NCBI GenBank assembly: GCA_017619635.1
Contig: JAFZRZ010000071.1
Span: forward strand, 62,001 to 126,000
DNA length: 64,000 bases
Direction: 5' to 3'
From: Lachnospiraceae bacterium
GTDB taxonomy: Bacteria > Bacillota > Clostridia > Lachnospirales > Lachnospiraceae
The notes under the pieces were generated by a model. That model was not told the origin of the DNA. It did no database searches and worked only from the letters and a program-made list of their open reading frames with translations. Position 1 is the first letter of the stretch; each line of letters opens with the position of its first letter. The translations under genes and the position numbers were made by a program. Of the stretch, positions 7,934-16,000 are shown piece by piece.

Positions 7934-8269
7934 TTATTCCTCACTTTCCATTTTTGCTCCACACCTCGGGCAACTCTCAAAATCACTATGAACGTCAAGG
8001 CCGCAATTCGGACATACTAACATATAGCCGTGTGTTGTTGGCTTTTGCTTTAGTGCCTTTTCTGCTTTCTCCCAAACATCTTTATCGACCATAACGCAAA
8101 AGTGTTCTTTGCAATATGTCTCGATGTTGAATGGCTCTTGCTCTAGTGCCTTGATTGCCATTTGTCTTGCCTGCTCTACTTCTTCGTCTGTGTAGTGTCC
8201 GTGAGTGTCTATTACTGTAAAATTATCATCAAATATATCTATTGCTTTTTTTCTTTTTTCTCTTGTCAT
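7934..8269 (-). CDS. Zinc-ribbon protein
   Basis: A 111-residue protein whose last ~30 residues form a zinc ribbon (CPNCG ... CPRCG). The preceding part is helical. Members of this type are frequent in prophage and plasmid accessory operons of Clostridia and are mostly uncharacterised. Confidence 0.6.
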   Translation of the reverse strand: MTREKRKKAIDIFDDNFTVIDTHGHYTDEEVEQARQMAIKALEQEPFNIETYCKEHFCVMVDKDVWEKAEKALKQKPTTHGYMLVCPNCGLDVHSDFESCPRCGAKMESEE

Positions 8270-8569
8270 TCAATCGTCCTCTCTGTATTTGTTTATAATC
8301 TGCAATACATCATCTCTGAAAATAATTCTTGCATCAAAATAATCACAATACTGTTCAAGATCATAATTTTCAGCGCTAAAATTTCGTAACTGTTCAATTT
8401 CAGCTTTAATCTTATCAAGAAGATGCTCTTGTTTAAAAGATTTGATATACTCTGCATAACAATCAGGACATAGGTTCAAAACGTGTTTACCTAATTGAAT
8501 GTGTTTCATGTTACAGTTAGCCCATATCTCATCACAACAGTTACATGTATCTATGTTCATCTTAGTCAT
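8270..8569 (-). CDS. Small protein with N-terminal zinc-binding cysteines
   Basis: A 99-residue protein: CNCC near residue 9 and CPDC near residue 34 form a likely treble-clef or ribbon. A helical EIEQ segment and an IINKY ending follow, similar to the protein at 7567. It abuts the gene at 7934. Confidence 0.5.
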   Translation of the reverse strand: MTKMNIDTCNCCDEIWANCNMKHIQLGKHVLNLCPDCYAEYIKSFKQEHLLDKIKAEIEQLRNFSAENYDLEQYCDYFDARIIFRDDVLQIINKYREDD

Positions 8570-8572
8570 TTC

Positions 8573-8890
8573 TTATCCCTCACTTTCTGGAACTGCTTCT
8601 ATGATTGTATCTGCATACTTTACACATTCTACACAATCGTCCATATTGTTAATATGTGCGAATGTTTCATAACCTTCTTCATAGTTCCCTGCTTTAATGC
8701 CGTTTACTATTTCTTTTTCAAGTGCATCTAAATCACCCAATCTTCCATGACCTTTTGGAAGTGGTGTGCCATTCTTGATTGCTACAAAAAGTTTTGTATC
8801 ATTTTCTTGGTTAAAACCACCAACTTCATATTCTTGTGTGTGGTTATATATTTCTTCGTTTATTTTAATTACCAACTCTATATCTGCCAT
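8573..8890 (-). CDS. Hypothetical protein
   Basis: A 105-residue acidic protein. The segment GTPLPKGHGRLGDLDALEKE is a pattern common in small Clostridial phage and plasmid proteins of unknown role. It sits in the same operon as its zinc-ribbon neighbours. Confidence 0.55.
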   Translation of the reverse strand: MADIELVIKINEEIYNHTQEYEVGGFNQENDTKLFVAIKNGTPLPKGHGRLGDLDALEKEIVNGIKAGNYEEGYETFAHINNMDDCVECVKYADTIIEAVPESEG

Positions 8891-8903
8891 ATTTATTCCT
8901 CGC

Positions 8904-9092
8904 TTACTTCCTTTTAGGCTTCAGACGCGTATTCCACGCTGTTATCACATCTCTTTGATTAAGACTTCCCTTTAGATGTCCCGGACAGTCTTCATATGTG
9001 CAGACAACTTGGTAGTAGCCTCTACTTAATATGAGTATAGGAGTATTTCCGCAAAAAGGACAAGGTTTGAGTTTCTTTGGCTGTTTTATCAT
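8904..9092 (-). CDS. Lar-like (restriction alleviation family) zinc-finger protein
   Basis: A 62-residue protein: LKPCPFCGN near residue 8, CTYEDCPG near residue 32, then DVITAWNTR. This matches the Lar-type pattern (CPFCG...C..C...A...WN.R). The Lar family is named for alleviating restriction in Rac prophage; most members have no proven role, so the family name rather than the function is claimed. Confidence 0.65.
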   Translation of the reverse strand: MIKQPKKLKPCPFCGNTPILILSRGYYQVVCTYEDCPGHLKGSLNQRDVITAWNTRLKPKRK

Positions 9093-9152
9093 AATGATCT
9101 TTCCTTTAGTTCGTTGTGCATCTTCTGAATGTTATCATTTTCATTTCTCTGT

Positions 9153-9455
9153 TCATAGATGTATTTCCTCTATCTTTAGCGAGTAATACTTTGTTCCCGA
9201 GACTGCTCCCCATTCCTTTTTGCCTTCTTTTATCTCAAGTCTCACGTCAGCGACAAATGACGGGGAATCATTACTGTAACCATTTCTGAACATTACTTTT
9301 TTTGTCCATAGGTTCGGAACATCTTCCATAAAACTTAAAAGACCTATATTTTGGAACCTTTTAGTGTAATATGGCTTAATCTCTCGGTATTCTTCTATTT
9401 TTACTCCGTCGCGGATCATATCGTACCATTTCTTTTTGATCGGTAATATGAGCAT
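9153..9455 (-). CDS. ASCH/PUA-like domain protein
   Basis: A 100-residue protein beginning ILPIKKKWYDMIRDGVKIEEYREIKPYY, the typical ASCH start (substrate-facing K and E residues of the K-x-x-E-x-R type). ASCH proteins bind RNA or modified nucleobases. It covers a single domain. GGAGGCC lies just before the start. Confidence 0.65.
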   Translation of the reverse strand: MLILPIKKKWYDMIRDGVKIEEYREIKPYYTKRFQNIGLLSFMEDVPNLWTKKVMFRNGYSNDSPSFVADVRLEIKEGKKEWGAVSGTKYYSLKIEEIHL

Positions 9456-9584
9456 ATTGGCCTCCGTTATGCAATATTTTGCAGATGCTGCTTATAGTTG
9501 CCTGTGTTTATATCTAAACAATCTTTAAGTGTTGTCTTAATGAACGTGTATAGTTCATGTCTATGTCGTTATTCTTGTTCATGA

Positions 9585-9845
9585 TCATCTTTCCTCTATC
9601 TCGAATGATTCTACACAGAAATCATATTCATCTGAAAGATAATCTGTGATATCGTCATCTTCTATATTTGCCGGTATCTTTACTTCTGACGGCAGATTGA
9701 AAGCATCGTAGTCTGCTTCGTATTCACTTCCTTCGTTGCAGTCTGAGCATATCCCGCATCTTGAATAGTTTTTACAACTCTCGCATCTTCCGTAGACGTC
9801 TTCGTCTTCAACGTCCCATTTAATATTTGTTGCATATCTCTGCAT
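9585..9845 (-). CDS. Acidic cysteine-rich small protein
   Basis: An 86-residue protein with CESCKNYSRCGICSDC (about residues 21-36) followed by a very acidic tail. It is the first gene behind the composite promoter at 9880-9926. Probably zinc-binding; no family recognised. Confidence 0.55.
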   Translation of the reverse strand: MQRYATNIKWDVEDEDVYGRCESCKNYSRCGICSDCNEGSEYEADYDAFNLPSEVKIPANIEDDDITDYLSDEYDFCVESFEIEER

Positions 9846-9879
9846 TACATAACCTCCGATAGTTTTATATTTATCTTTA

Positions 9880-9926
9880 CATAATTAATATGAATTAAAT
9901 TTTCCCCTTGAAAAAATTTTGTGCAA
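9880..9926 (-). promoter_or_regulatory. Composite promoter-like element (TTGCAC-N28-CATATT)
   Basis: On the minus strand, TTGCACAAAA at 9926 and CATATTAATTATG at 9892, with exactly 28 bases between TTGCAC and CATATT. It drives the operon 9845 to about 6637 and abuts the terminator at 9932. Confidence 0.55.
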
Positions 9927-9931
9927 AAAAA

Positions 9932-9952
9932 AGAGCCTCATATAGAGACTCT
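9932..9952 (-). terminator. Rho-independent terminator
   Basis: Eight-pair hairpin AGAGTCTC / TGAGGCTCT on the minus strand followed by TTTTTTTT. It ends the secreted-protein gene at 9963. Confidence 0.75.
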
Positions 9953-9962
9953 TTAAGTTGAC

Positions 9963-10601
9963 TTATTTCTGATATAAAACGGTTGTGCCTTGCGTGATCT
10001 TAACTACTTCTCCCTGACTCTTTCCGCATACTATAGCGTGTGTAGTCAGTGTAAATCCGTTACTTTGGTATTCATGACAGTAACCACAGGTATGAGATGC
10101 AGCTTCGCTTTCGCTGTTTGAATAATAGCCGTTTCCGCAGTTCATACAAGACACTGTGTACATATATCCGTTTGCGTAGCATTGAGTCGTGTGATAATGC
10201 TTTGTTATCGTGATGCCTGTTGTTGCGGATCCGTCGGTATAGCCTGTAGCATATCCTTCATCGTAACCTTCGTCATGACCGTCATCTTTTGCGCTATCTA
10301 TTGCGCTCTGGATACCGTCTTTTATTTCTTCGAAGGTATACTCATCACCTGCTTTTGTGATCTCACCTCCCTGGGTGACGACTTCATCTACAAGTAATTG
10401 TTTTCCTGTTGATACTTCATCATATATAACGTCCAGATCGGCTGAATCAAATATGATATCATCAGATGTTGCCGGTGTTTCGTCAGGGCCGGCGAAGCTT
10501 ATTGCGCCTTTACTGTTAAATCCGGTAGCAGCGTATGCCATAGCTGTGCAACCGATTATCAGTGTGAACGCACATATCGATGCGATGATCACTCTTTTCA
10601 T
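9963..10601 (-). CDS. Secreted cysteine-rich protein, outlying member of the NSKG-signature family
   Basis: The start at 10601 follows AAGGAG. A signal peptide (about 25 residues, ending AMAYA) is followed by the shared signature GFNSKGxISFAGPDET...TSDDIIFDSADL found in the tandem family at 29240-36620. The middle has a DEGYDEGYATGYTDG segment like phage tail or surface proteins. The C-terminal part has paired cysteines (CMNCG, CGYC, CGK) and a HYHTTQCY motif. Its distance from the cluster suggests an independently transposed copy. Function unknown; surface location inferred. Confidence 0.65.
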   Translation of the reverse strand: MKRVIIASICAFTLIIGCTAMAYAATGFNSKGAISFAGPDETPATSDDIIFDSADLDVIYDEVSTGKQLLVDEVVTQGGEITKAGDEYTFEEIKDGIQSAIDSAKDDGHDEGYDEGYATGYTDGSATTGITITKHYHTTQCYANGYMYTVSCMNCGNGYYSNSESEAASHTCGYCHEYQSNGFTLTTHAIVCGKSQGEVVKITQGTTVLYQK

Positions 10602-10615
10602 CAAAAATCTCCTTC

Positions 10616-11080
10616 CTATATGTTGTGTTTGCATAATAATAAATCATATTCGTACATCAAATGTCTTAGGTTTATTGGACTTTCCTTATTTTTTGTAATA
10701 TATTTTACAGAAAAATACGGAAATACCGTTATAAATATTAATACATATAAAATATTTTGTATTATCATGAGGGGTTGAAACCACATTTTAGGATGACCAC
10801 CAAGTATAAAAAAATAAGAAACAATTTCAACTCCGTTTAAAACTATAATTGACAGCAAATTAAAAGCAAAGATATGTTCTGTTATCATCGTTATAAGAAA
10901 AACAGGAAGCATTATTTTTACATAACGAAAATCGTCATCTGCATGAGTATCTTCCCAACTCGTATGTGATTCAGAACACGACAACCAGTACAAGGTGTAA
11001 AAGAACATCTTTAAACTGATTCCTATAAGAGTTGCTATCCTTATTATTTCTATCATTGTATTCCATTTAATATACAACAT
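10616..11080 (-). CDS. Multi-pass membrane protein
   Basis: A 154-residue protein with four hydrophobic stretches (about residues 10-30, 55-75, 78-95 and 105-130). AAGGGAAATAAT precedes the ATG. It immediately precedes the secreted protein at 9963-10601. No family recognised. Confidence 0.55.
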   Translation of the reverse strand: MLYIKWNTMIEIIRIATLIGISLKMFFYTLYWLSCSESHTSWEDTHADDDFRYVKIMLPVFLITMITEHIFAFNLLSIIVLNGVEIVSYFFILGGHPKMWFQPLMIIQNILYVLIFITVFPYFSVKYITKNKESPINLRHLMYEYDLLLCKHNI

Positions 11081-11156
11081 ATTATTTCCCTTGATTTAGA
11101 TTATTTGTTATATATAATATGGTTGATACAAAATATAAAAAGTCTATATAGAAAAA

Positions 11157-11942
11157 TTATCTTGCGTCATCATCATTTCTGATAGACGATGAATCGAGCC
11201 TTGATGATAATCTAGGTTCTATATCTTCTTTTTCGGTATAACGTTTACTGGTAACGGCTTCAAGTATCTGTTCAATTATCTGTTTTCTTGAAATACCGCG
11301 TTCTTTTGCGACTGAATCGATAACTTTGTTTACACGGGCTTTATCAGCTGCTTCAACCAATGGTTCTGATCTCTCCCAATCTTGTGCTTGTCTTTTTTCT
11401 AGGTCCTGATATATTCCTTTATCCTGAGGTCTTTCCGTATTTTTGGGATTGAAATTATTTCTTTCGTTTTCATATAGAGGTGTTAATGTGTTTGGATTTT
11501 GTATATGAGTTATTGTATCCTTGTTCAAAAGGACTACGCTGTCGCAATCTAATGGACCAAACATTGAACGGCTTGGGTCTATTGACGTTTTAGATAATTG
11601 AAAATCTATCGCATCGTAATCTTTTGCTATTTTCTCGTAATCTATATATTTTTGTTCTTTATCGTAATATTTATTTATTACTTGCAACACAGCTATGTTG
11701 CTGTCTATTTTTAATACTTTTGAATCTTCTTTTGTTGATATATATGTTTCTTCTTTGCTTAACCAATGTGGCATTTCGTATTCGCACCAACCTTCCCATG
11801 ATGTGCTATCTTTAGGAGCATCAATATTGCTTAACCATAATCCTCCGCGACATTTTGACATGGGAGTGGAATTGTTTTGTATATCATCGATCATGTCGTA
11901 ATTGATATACCCTGTTCTTCCAATATTTGTTCTATATTTCAT
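11157..11942 (-). CDS. Hypothetical protein with conserved GGLWLS-type domain
   Basis: A 261-residue protein. The N-terminal ~150 residues carry GGLWLSNID, SWEGWCEYEMPHW, KIDS and FGPLDCDSVVLLN, a pattern I know from uncharacterised gut Firmicute proteins and which resembles the layout of ADP-ribosyltransferase-like folds; enzymatic function is not established. The last ~80 residues are charged and helical. Whether it is a toxin, effector or housekeeping factor is unknown. Confidence 0.55.
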   Translation of the reverse strand: MKYRTNIGRTGYINYDMIDDIQNNSTPMSKCRGGLWLSNIDAPKDSTSWEGWCEYEMPHWLSKEETYISTKEDSKVLKIDSNIAVLQVINKYYDKEQKYIDYEKIAKDYDAIDFQLSKTSIDPSRSMFGPLDCDSVVLLNKDTITHIQNPNTLTPLYENERNNFNPKNTERPQDKGIYQDLEKRQAQDWERSEPLVEAADKARVNKVIDSVAKERGISRKQIIEQILEAVTSKRYTEKEDIEPRLSSRLDSSSIRNDDDAR

Positions 11943-12043
11943 ATATTTACCTCTAAATCAATGTCTGAAATCATTTTTCGCATTTAACAAAACATGATAT
12001 ATGTTGAGAATAATAAATCTGATTTATATCAGAGCATAAAAAA

Positions 12044-12065
12044 AATAACTCCCGTAGGAGTTATT
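12044..12065 (-). terminator. Rho-independent terminator
   Basis: AATAACTCC, loop, GGAGTTATT followed on the minus strand by T-run. It overlaps the stop region of the gene at 12066. Confidence 0.7.
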
Positions 12066-12492
12066 TTAATATGTCACGGTCAGGTACTTTCGTACTCCGT
12101 CAGTTGTGAGGTATTCGATATAGTTCTTATCGTTTAGGATATAGTCTATATCGCTCTGATCGAGTTCTACCAGTTCACCGGTACTATAATCAACTTTGGT
12201 GATGATTATGTTGCCGACAAATTCATCTTCGATATCGCCGTCTTTTACGATCGCTGCTGAAAGCTGATTATCTTTGAGTTTGCCTTCTTCATCTACAATG
12301 AAAGTATAAACTCTGTCTCCGATAAGTCTATCCGGCATCTCTACTATACGGCAGTTAAGTATCTTATAATAGGTATCAAGACCTTTTTTTGATATCTGCA
12401 TCTTCGATGATATAACCGTTACCCAGATCCTTAACAACTGTCTTGGAAGCGCCATAGTCTATTCCTTTTACATTAACTACAAGACATCTCAT
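12066..12492 (-). pseudogene. DUF3846-like gene split by a frameshift at a run of seven A
   Basis: The first 37 codons (ATG at 12492 with GGAGG upstream) encode MRCLVVNVKG...IIEDADIKK and then hit a stop. The rest of a sensible protein (GLDTYYKILNCRIVEMP...FIVDEEGKLKDNQL...) continues in another frame. The join lies at the minus-strand sequence ATCAAAAAAAGG (T-run at 12384-12390); one A fewer would restore the frame. The joined protein resembles DUF3846, with the IVDEEG and LVVN features. It could be a mutation, a sequencing error in the homopolymer, or transcriptional/ribosomal slippage. Confidence 0.6.
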
Positions 12493-12623
12493 TTTGCAGC
12501 CTCCTTATCAATGTATTCGAATGCATCATTAAGGGAATCAAACATTATTTGTTCTTTTCCGTCAATTCTGCTGACAATGAACCCTTCCCAGTAAGATTCG
12601 ATGGTAAATCCTTTGTATGGCAT
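12489..12623 (-). CDS. 44-residue hypothetical protein
   Basis: MPYKGFTIESYWEGFIV... followed by FDSLNDAFEYIDKE. The stop overlaps the next start (ATGA). Strong ribosome binding site (AAAGGAGGAT). Small beta-hairpin plus helix proteins with this FDSLxDAFEYID pattern are common in Firmicute mobile elements; function unknown. Confidence 0.55.
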   Translation of the reverse strand: MPYKGFTIESYWEGFIVSRIDGKEQIMFDSLNDAFEYIDKEAAK

Positions 12624-12673
12624 ATTCTTTATCCTCCTTTTCATTTTTTTATATCAATAATATGAGGATAAAA

Positions 12674-12717
12674 ATGTAAGATAAATCAAAGATATATCGG
12701 AAATATTTTTTGTGCAA
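12674..12717 (-). promoter_or_regulatory. Probable composite promoter-like element
   Basis: On the minus strand, TTGCACAAAA at 12717 is followed about 27-28 bases later by a partial match, CTTACATT, to the CATACTTACATT version of the signature. A second candidate, CATATTATTGATAT, lies at 12651-12664. It precedes the short genes at 12623 and 12492. Confidence 0.35.
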
Positions 12718-12722
12718 AAAAA

Positions 12723-12738
12723 TAGTCCCGAAGGACTA
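12723..12738 (-). terminator. Rho-independent terminator
   Basis: TAGTCC, loop TTCG on the minus strand, GGACTA, then TTTTTTT merging into the TTGCAC box. It ends the operon whose last gene stops at 12747. Confidence 0.75.
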
Positions 12739-12746
12739 CTTTGGTT

Positions 12747-12974
12747 TCATGCATAATGCTTTATGTCTGTTTGTATTATTTTTGTAAGAGTTTTTGATAA
12801 TTCTTCTTCTGTCTGGCAGCAGACGTACGTGTCCGGGTGGGCTGATTTCCACATATATGCTATCCGAAACAGATTGTCTATATCCTTTTCGGTTATACTC
12901 CTGCCTTTTAGACGTTCATATTTTGATATAAGAGAATCATCTATATTGAGATTTTTATCTTTGTATTTCAACAT
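12747..12974 (-). CDS. Small acidic protein, paralogue of 6637-6864
   Basis: A 75-residue protein with MLKYKDKNLNIDDSLISKY and ITEKDIDNLFRIAY, aligning throughout with the protein at 6637-6864. It is the last gene of an operon that starts at about 19013. Unknown function. Confidence 0.6.
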   Translation of the reverse strand: MLKYKDKNLNIDDSLISKYERLKGRSITEKDIDNLFRIAYMWKSAHPDTYVCCQTEEELSKTLTKIIQTDIKHYA

Positions 12975-12977
12975 ATA

Positions 12978-13157
12978 TTAAAAATCCTCCACTTCGCACA
13001 ATTCTCTTAAAGAATCTTTGGATTCGAATACGAAAAAATGTGCCTGGCAATTTTCATTTCTGCAGATGATCTTTCCATCAGCCGTATGGGTTGTTATGAT
13101 GTCTCCACAATATGGACAAAATCTTACTTTATCAGCATATTCGTTTTCAAAATTCAT
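12978..13157 (-). CDS. 59-residue zinc-ribbon protein
   Basis: MNFENEYADKVRFCPYCGD...ICRNENCQAHFFV; one CPYC knuckle and one CxxxxC knuckle form a ribbon. The start overlaps the stop of the upstream gene (TAATG at 13155-13159) and the stop is three bases before the next start. Confidence 0.55.
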   Translation of the reverse strand: MNFENEYADKVRFCPYCGDIITTHTADGKIICRNENCQAHFFVFESKDSLRELCEVEDF

Positions 13158-13732
13158 TATCTTCCACTCCTGACCATACAGAACAGGAATTCTGTTAATG
13201 ATCTGGTCCTACATGTATTTTTACTGTTTGTGCTCATTTTAGCGAGTCTCCAAGATGTATATTCGTCTAATCCGGTTGTATGCTCATATTCGTCCATGAG
13301 AGCCTTCTGAGGATTAAATCTTTCCATATCTTTTTTATCGGGTACTGCTATCAAAAACTGAAATCCCGGGTATCTTCCGTCGTTCATTTCCTTGATATGA
13401 TCTGTAAATTTGCCTGACTGTATGTCCGGTAATAGACTCTTGTAGCATTCCATGGTGGTGACTATATAATTTTCATCGCCGAAAAAGTTAAGGCCGTTTC
13501 CGCTATAGACATCTTCCTTACAAGACTTTATTTCATAACAAATACAGCTGCCATTTTCTATCTCACCAATAAATGTAGCGCCATTAGGTACGTATTGAAC
13601 GAAATCTACTCTCTTTGGGTGAGTAGTTCCATAATCAAATACGACTTCTTTGGCATAGTATTTGCCGATTCCTGATAACCGGTCTGATATCAAGATATCT
13701 GATAAAAATGCTGTGACATCTTTTCTATTCAT
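13157..13732 (-). CDS. PD-(D/E)XK-like nuclease (MmcB-type pattern)
   Basis: A 191-residue protein starting at MNRKDVTAFL (8-base overlap with the upstream gene's stop). RVDFV and then CYEIKSCKEDVYSG...NFFGDENYIVT form the D...ExK core typical of small phage and plasmid DNA-binding nucleases, in which the lysine pattern EIK and a downstream asparagine/glycine-rich strand are conserved. It likely acts in DNA repair or processing of the element; substrate unknown. The extreme C-terminus is basic. Confidence 0.55.
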   Translation of the reverse strand: MNRKDVTAFLSDILISDRLSGIGKYYAKEVVFDYGTTHPKRVDFVQYVPNGATFIGEIENGSCICYEIKSCKEDVYSGNGLNFFGDENYIVTTMECYKSLLPDIQSGKFTDHIKEMNDGRYPGFQFLIAVPDKKDMERFNPQKALMDEYEHTTGLDEYTSWRLAKMSTNSKNTCRTRSLTEFLFCMVRSGR

Positions 13733-14258
13733 TCTCGCATTCCTTTGTATATTCTTTCCAGAGCTCATACAGTGCATCTAATGCTCCATGACTAGCACCA
13801 TTATCTTCTAAATATCTCTGCATTAAAGGATAAAATGCAAAGATCGGAAAATTGTTTTCGTCATGCATTATGTCTAAACACAGGTCTGTTTTAGGGGAGT
13901 TTTTCGTGACCTTAGGATCATATTTCGATTCAAGCCATATAAGGAACGGATTTGGATTTATCGGTTCTGCTTTAACAGTTATCCTATAATGCCAGTTGAG
14001 TTCATTTTCATCTTCCGGTTTATATCCGGCAAGCCACATGGCATCTTTAAACTGATTATTTGTAAGATATATACCCGTATCATGCTCCAGTGTATGCTTT
14101 ATGCTATAACTTGAGCTGCTTTCTACTGTATCGCTTGGTCTTATATTTTTACGGATCCATTCTCCGACCTGCATTACAACTGAATATTCTTCATTTGTGA
14201 TAAGTTTTGAATCTTCATGTCCGTTTTCGATAGTATAAGGTCTGTTATCCTTTACCAC
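13725..14258 (-). CDS. Hypothetical protein (GTG start)
   Basis: A 177-residue protein. AGGAGGAATAAA is followed by GTG at 14258, two bases after the upstream stop at 14260; this is preferred over the longer frame that overlaps the previous gene by 30 bases. Composition is mixed, with an aromatic C-terminal helix. The segment HTLEHDTGIYLTNNQFKDAMWLAGY resembles a short DNA-binding helical bundle seen in phage proteins, but no family is claimed. Confidence 0.55.
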   Translation of the reverse strand: MVKDNRPYTIENGHEDSKLITNEEYSVVMQVGEWIRKNIRPSDTVESSSSYSIKHTLEHDTGIYLTNNQFKDAMWLAGYKPEDENELNWHYRITVKAEPINPNPFLIWLESKYDPKVTKNSPKTDLCLDIMHDENNFPIFAFYPLMQRYLEDNGASHGALDALYELWKEYTKECENE

Positions 14259-14259
14259 T

Positions 14260-14979
14260 TTATTCCTCCTCTGCATCTTTGGGTTTACCACATGCCTTCA
14301 ATTCTATTGCCCATAACCATACGTTCTCATCATATTCAGGGTGAAGCTCAAAGAACGTGTTTACAAAGTCATTCTTACTGTAATAACCTTCCTGTGTAGC
14401 ATCACAGTATGTCATATCCTTGACCTGCTGTGCTCTTATGCTCATTACCCTTACCCACAACCTGGCAGCTTCCTTGGGCATATATATGGACGGTTTCCAC
14501 GGTATCTTAATTGCTGACAGTCCATAATTGAATTTCTGATTAGGGATTATGTGATTACCTTTTTCTGTAAAATTTTGTGCATAAATATATCTGGGTAATT
14601 CTTTTGGAAATCTCTTATCCTGAGGATCCTTTACTTCCACAAATCTGTAATCGTTTCCTTCTATATCGTTAAAAGGATCGTCTGTAGCAAAATATCCATA
14701 GTTCCATGTCTCTTTTACATAGAGTATCTCTCCTTCGTGATACGGAGGCGTGAACATAGAGTATATGATATCTTTAGCCGGCATGTCATTGTATGGTTGC
14801 TTAAGTTCATCTCTGTGCTCCAACAACTCCTGTGGAGTATAAAATACCGGAGTATCCAGATGCTTGATGTATTGTGGCTGTATCATCGTACGAACGGAGC
14901 TCGTATAACGCTGATGTATATTATATAACTGTGTTATTTTGTCTTTGTTTATGATTATAGATCTGTAATCCATTGTCAT
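14260..14979 (-). CDS. ASCH-like phage/plasmid-type protein
   Basis: A 239-residue protein. Features are an early GEILYVKETW segment, then WKPSIYMPKEAARLWVRVMSIRAQQVKDMTY..DATQEGY and a final VWLWAIELKAC. This order (conserved PSIxMP, then the metal-or-nucleotide-facing strand, then W.W.IE) is the usual layout of phage ASCH/PUA-fold proteins. Role in RNA or modified-base binding is inferred from the fold. Confidence 0.6.
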   Translation of the reverse strand: MTMDYRSIIINKDKITQLYNIHQRYTSSVRTMIQPQYIKHLDTPVFYTPQELLEHRDELKQPYNDMPAKDIIYSMFTPPYHEGEILYVKETWNYGYFATDDPFNDIEGNDYRFVEVKDPQDKRFPKELPRYIYAQNFTEKGNHIIPNQKFNYGLSAIKIPWKPSIYMPKEAARLWVRVMSIRAQQVKDMTYCDATQEGYYSKNDFVNTFFELHPEYDENVWLWAIELKACGKPKDAEEE

Positions 14980-14984
14980 TCCTT

Positions 14985-15497
14985 CTAAAGATCAATATAT
15001 TGCGTGATATCGTTCTTTATCCTTACTGCACTGTATTTCCCGTTCCATTTGTTTGTGATATGTGTTATAGTCTCATAATCCTTCTCACTTGCATTGGGAT
15101 ATTCTGTCTCTTTCCACTGTTTCATTATCACGTCTAGCGGAACATGTCTGCGTCTTTTAAGATTTCCGCTGATACATTCTTCTCTTGTCGCTATTACCCA
15201 TAATAAATGATGCTCAAATGTCGGAAACCATACCGTGAACTGATTTCTCTGCGCAACTGTAAGAGCAGTTGTTGTTAATAGAACATCCTCATTATTTATT
15301 TCGCATTCGTGAAGGTCTTTGAAGATTTCCATCCACACTTCGAATATATTATCCCGGATACATTCATCTCCGTTATATTTTTCATAATATGAGTCTGCAT
15401 CTATCAGTTTTATATGTTTGTTCTTTTTTATGATCTTATTGCTCAATACGGTCTTGCCGCTTCCGCTGACACCGCATACCAGATAAAAATTAGCCAT
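14985..15497 (-). CDS. P-loop kinase (AAA_33/polynucleotide kinase-like)
   Basis: A 170-residue protein: Walker A GVSGSGKT at residues 9-16, LIDADSYY (nucleotide or acceptor side) near residue 33, and an RRRHVPLDVI lid-like arginine patch near residue 118. These belong to the small zeta-toxin/polynucleotide-kinase group of P-loop kinases. A GTG nine bases upstream is an alternative start. The acceptor could be a nucleic-acid end or a nucleotide. Confidence 0.65.
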   Translation of the reverse strand: MANFYLVCGVSGSGKTVLSNKIIKKNKHIKLIDADSYYEKYNGDECIRDNIFEVWMEIFKDLHECEINNEDVLLTTTALTVAQRNQFTVWFPTFEHHLLWVIATREECISGNLKRRRHVPLDVIMKQWKETEYPNASEKDYETITHITNKWNGKYSAVRIKNDITQYIDL

Positions 15498-15506
15498 ATC
15501 AAACAC

Positions 15507-15695
15507 CTATGCCATGTAATATCCTAAAGACTTTATCTCTTCCCACTCTTTCTTATCAAAAGGAAGTGTCTTTTCTTCTATGATCCCGCAACATGATTCT
15601 TCAAAATGTACTTGATAATATTCTTTTTTGTTCCAGGCATGTATGCGGGCAGTTTCTTCGTATATCTTTATGATGTGATGCTTATTCATTTCCAT
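15507..15695 (-). CDS. 62-residue hypothetical protein
   Basis: A soluble protein with two adjacent cysteines (SCCGII) and an acidic C-terminal helix. The start overlaps the upstream gene by 14 bases. No family recognised. Confidence 0.5.
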   Translation of the reverse strand: MEMNKHHIIKIYEETARIHAWNKKEYYQVHFEESCCGIIEEKTLPFDKKEWEEIKSLGYYMA

Positions 15696-15999
15696 TGTCT
15701 TCGCTATCCTCTTTCATTCTGATAAAAAAGAATGTGGCCAACACAATAGTCAGTCCCAGGATCCATATAGGAGACAGTGAACCACCGAATTGAGATGATG
15801 TGAGATTATTCAATATCAACGCTGCTATAAAAGAAAGCGCAGCACAGATGATAAATATGACAAGGTTTTCTGCGACCTTTCTTACGGCGCTCTTTTTCTT
15901 CTTTTCCTCTGAGCGGGATTGTTCTTTAAATAATGACAGTGGATCATGACATTCAAAATTTTTACGCTCAAATTCTCGTTCGATTTTATTTTCTGACAT
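15682..15999 (-). CDS. Small two-pass membrane protein
   Basis: A 105-residue protein: a charged N-terminal half, then hydrophobic residues about 46-66 and 76-94, and a short acidic tail. It lies directly after the AcrVA2-like gene (one base apart from its stop). Unknown role. Confidence 0.55.
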   Translation of the reverse strand: MSENKIEREFERKNFECHDPLSLFKEQSRSEEKKKKSAVRKVAENLVIFIICAALSFIAALILNNLTSSQFGGSLSPIWILGLTIVLATFFFIRMKEDSEDNGNE

Positions 16000-16000
16000 A

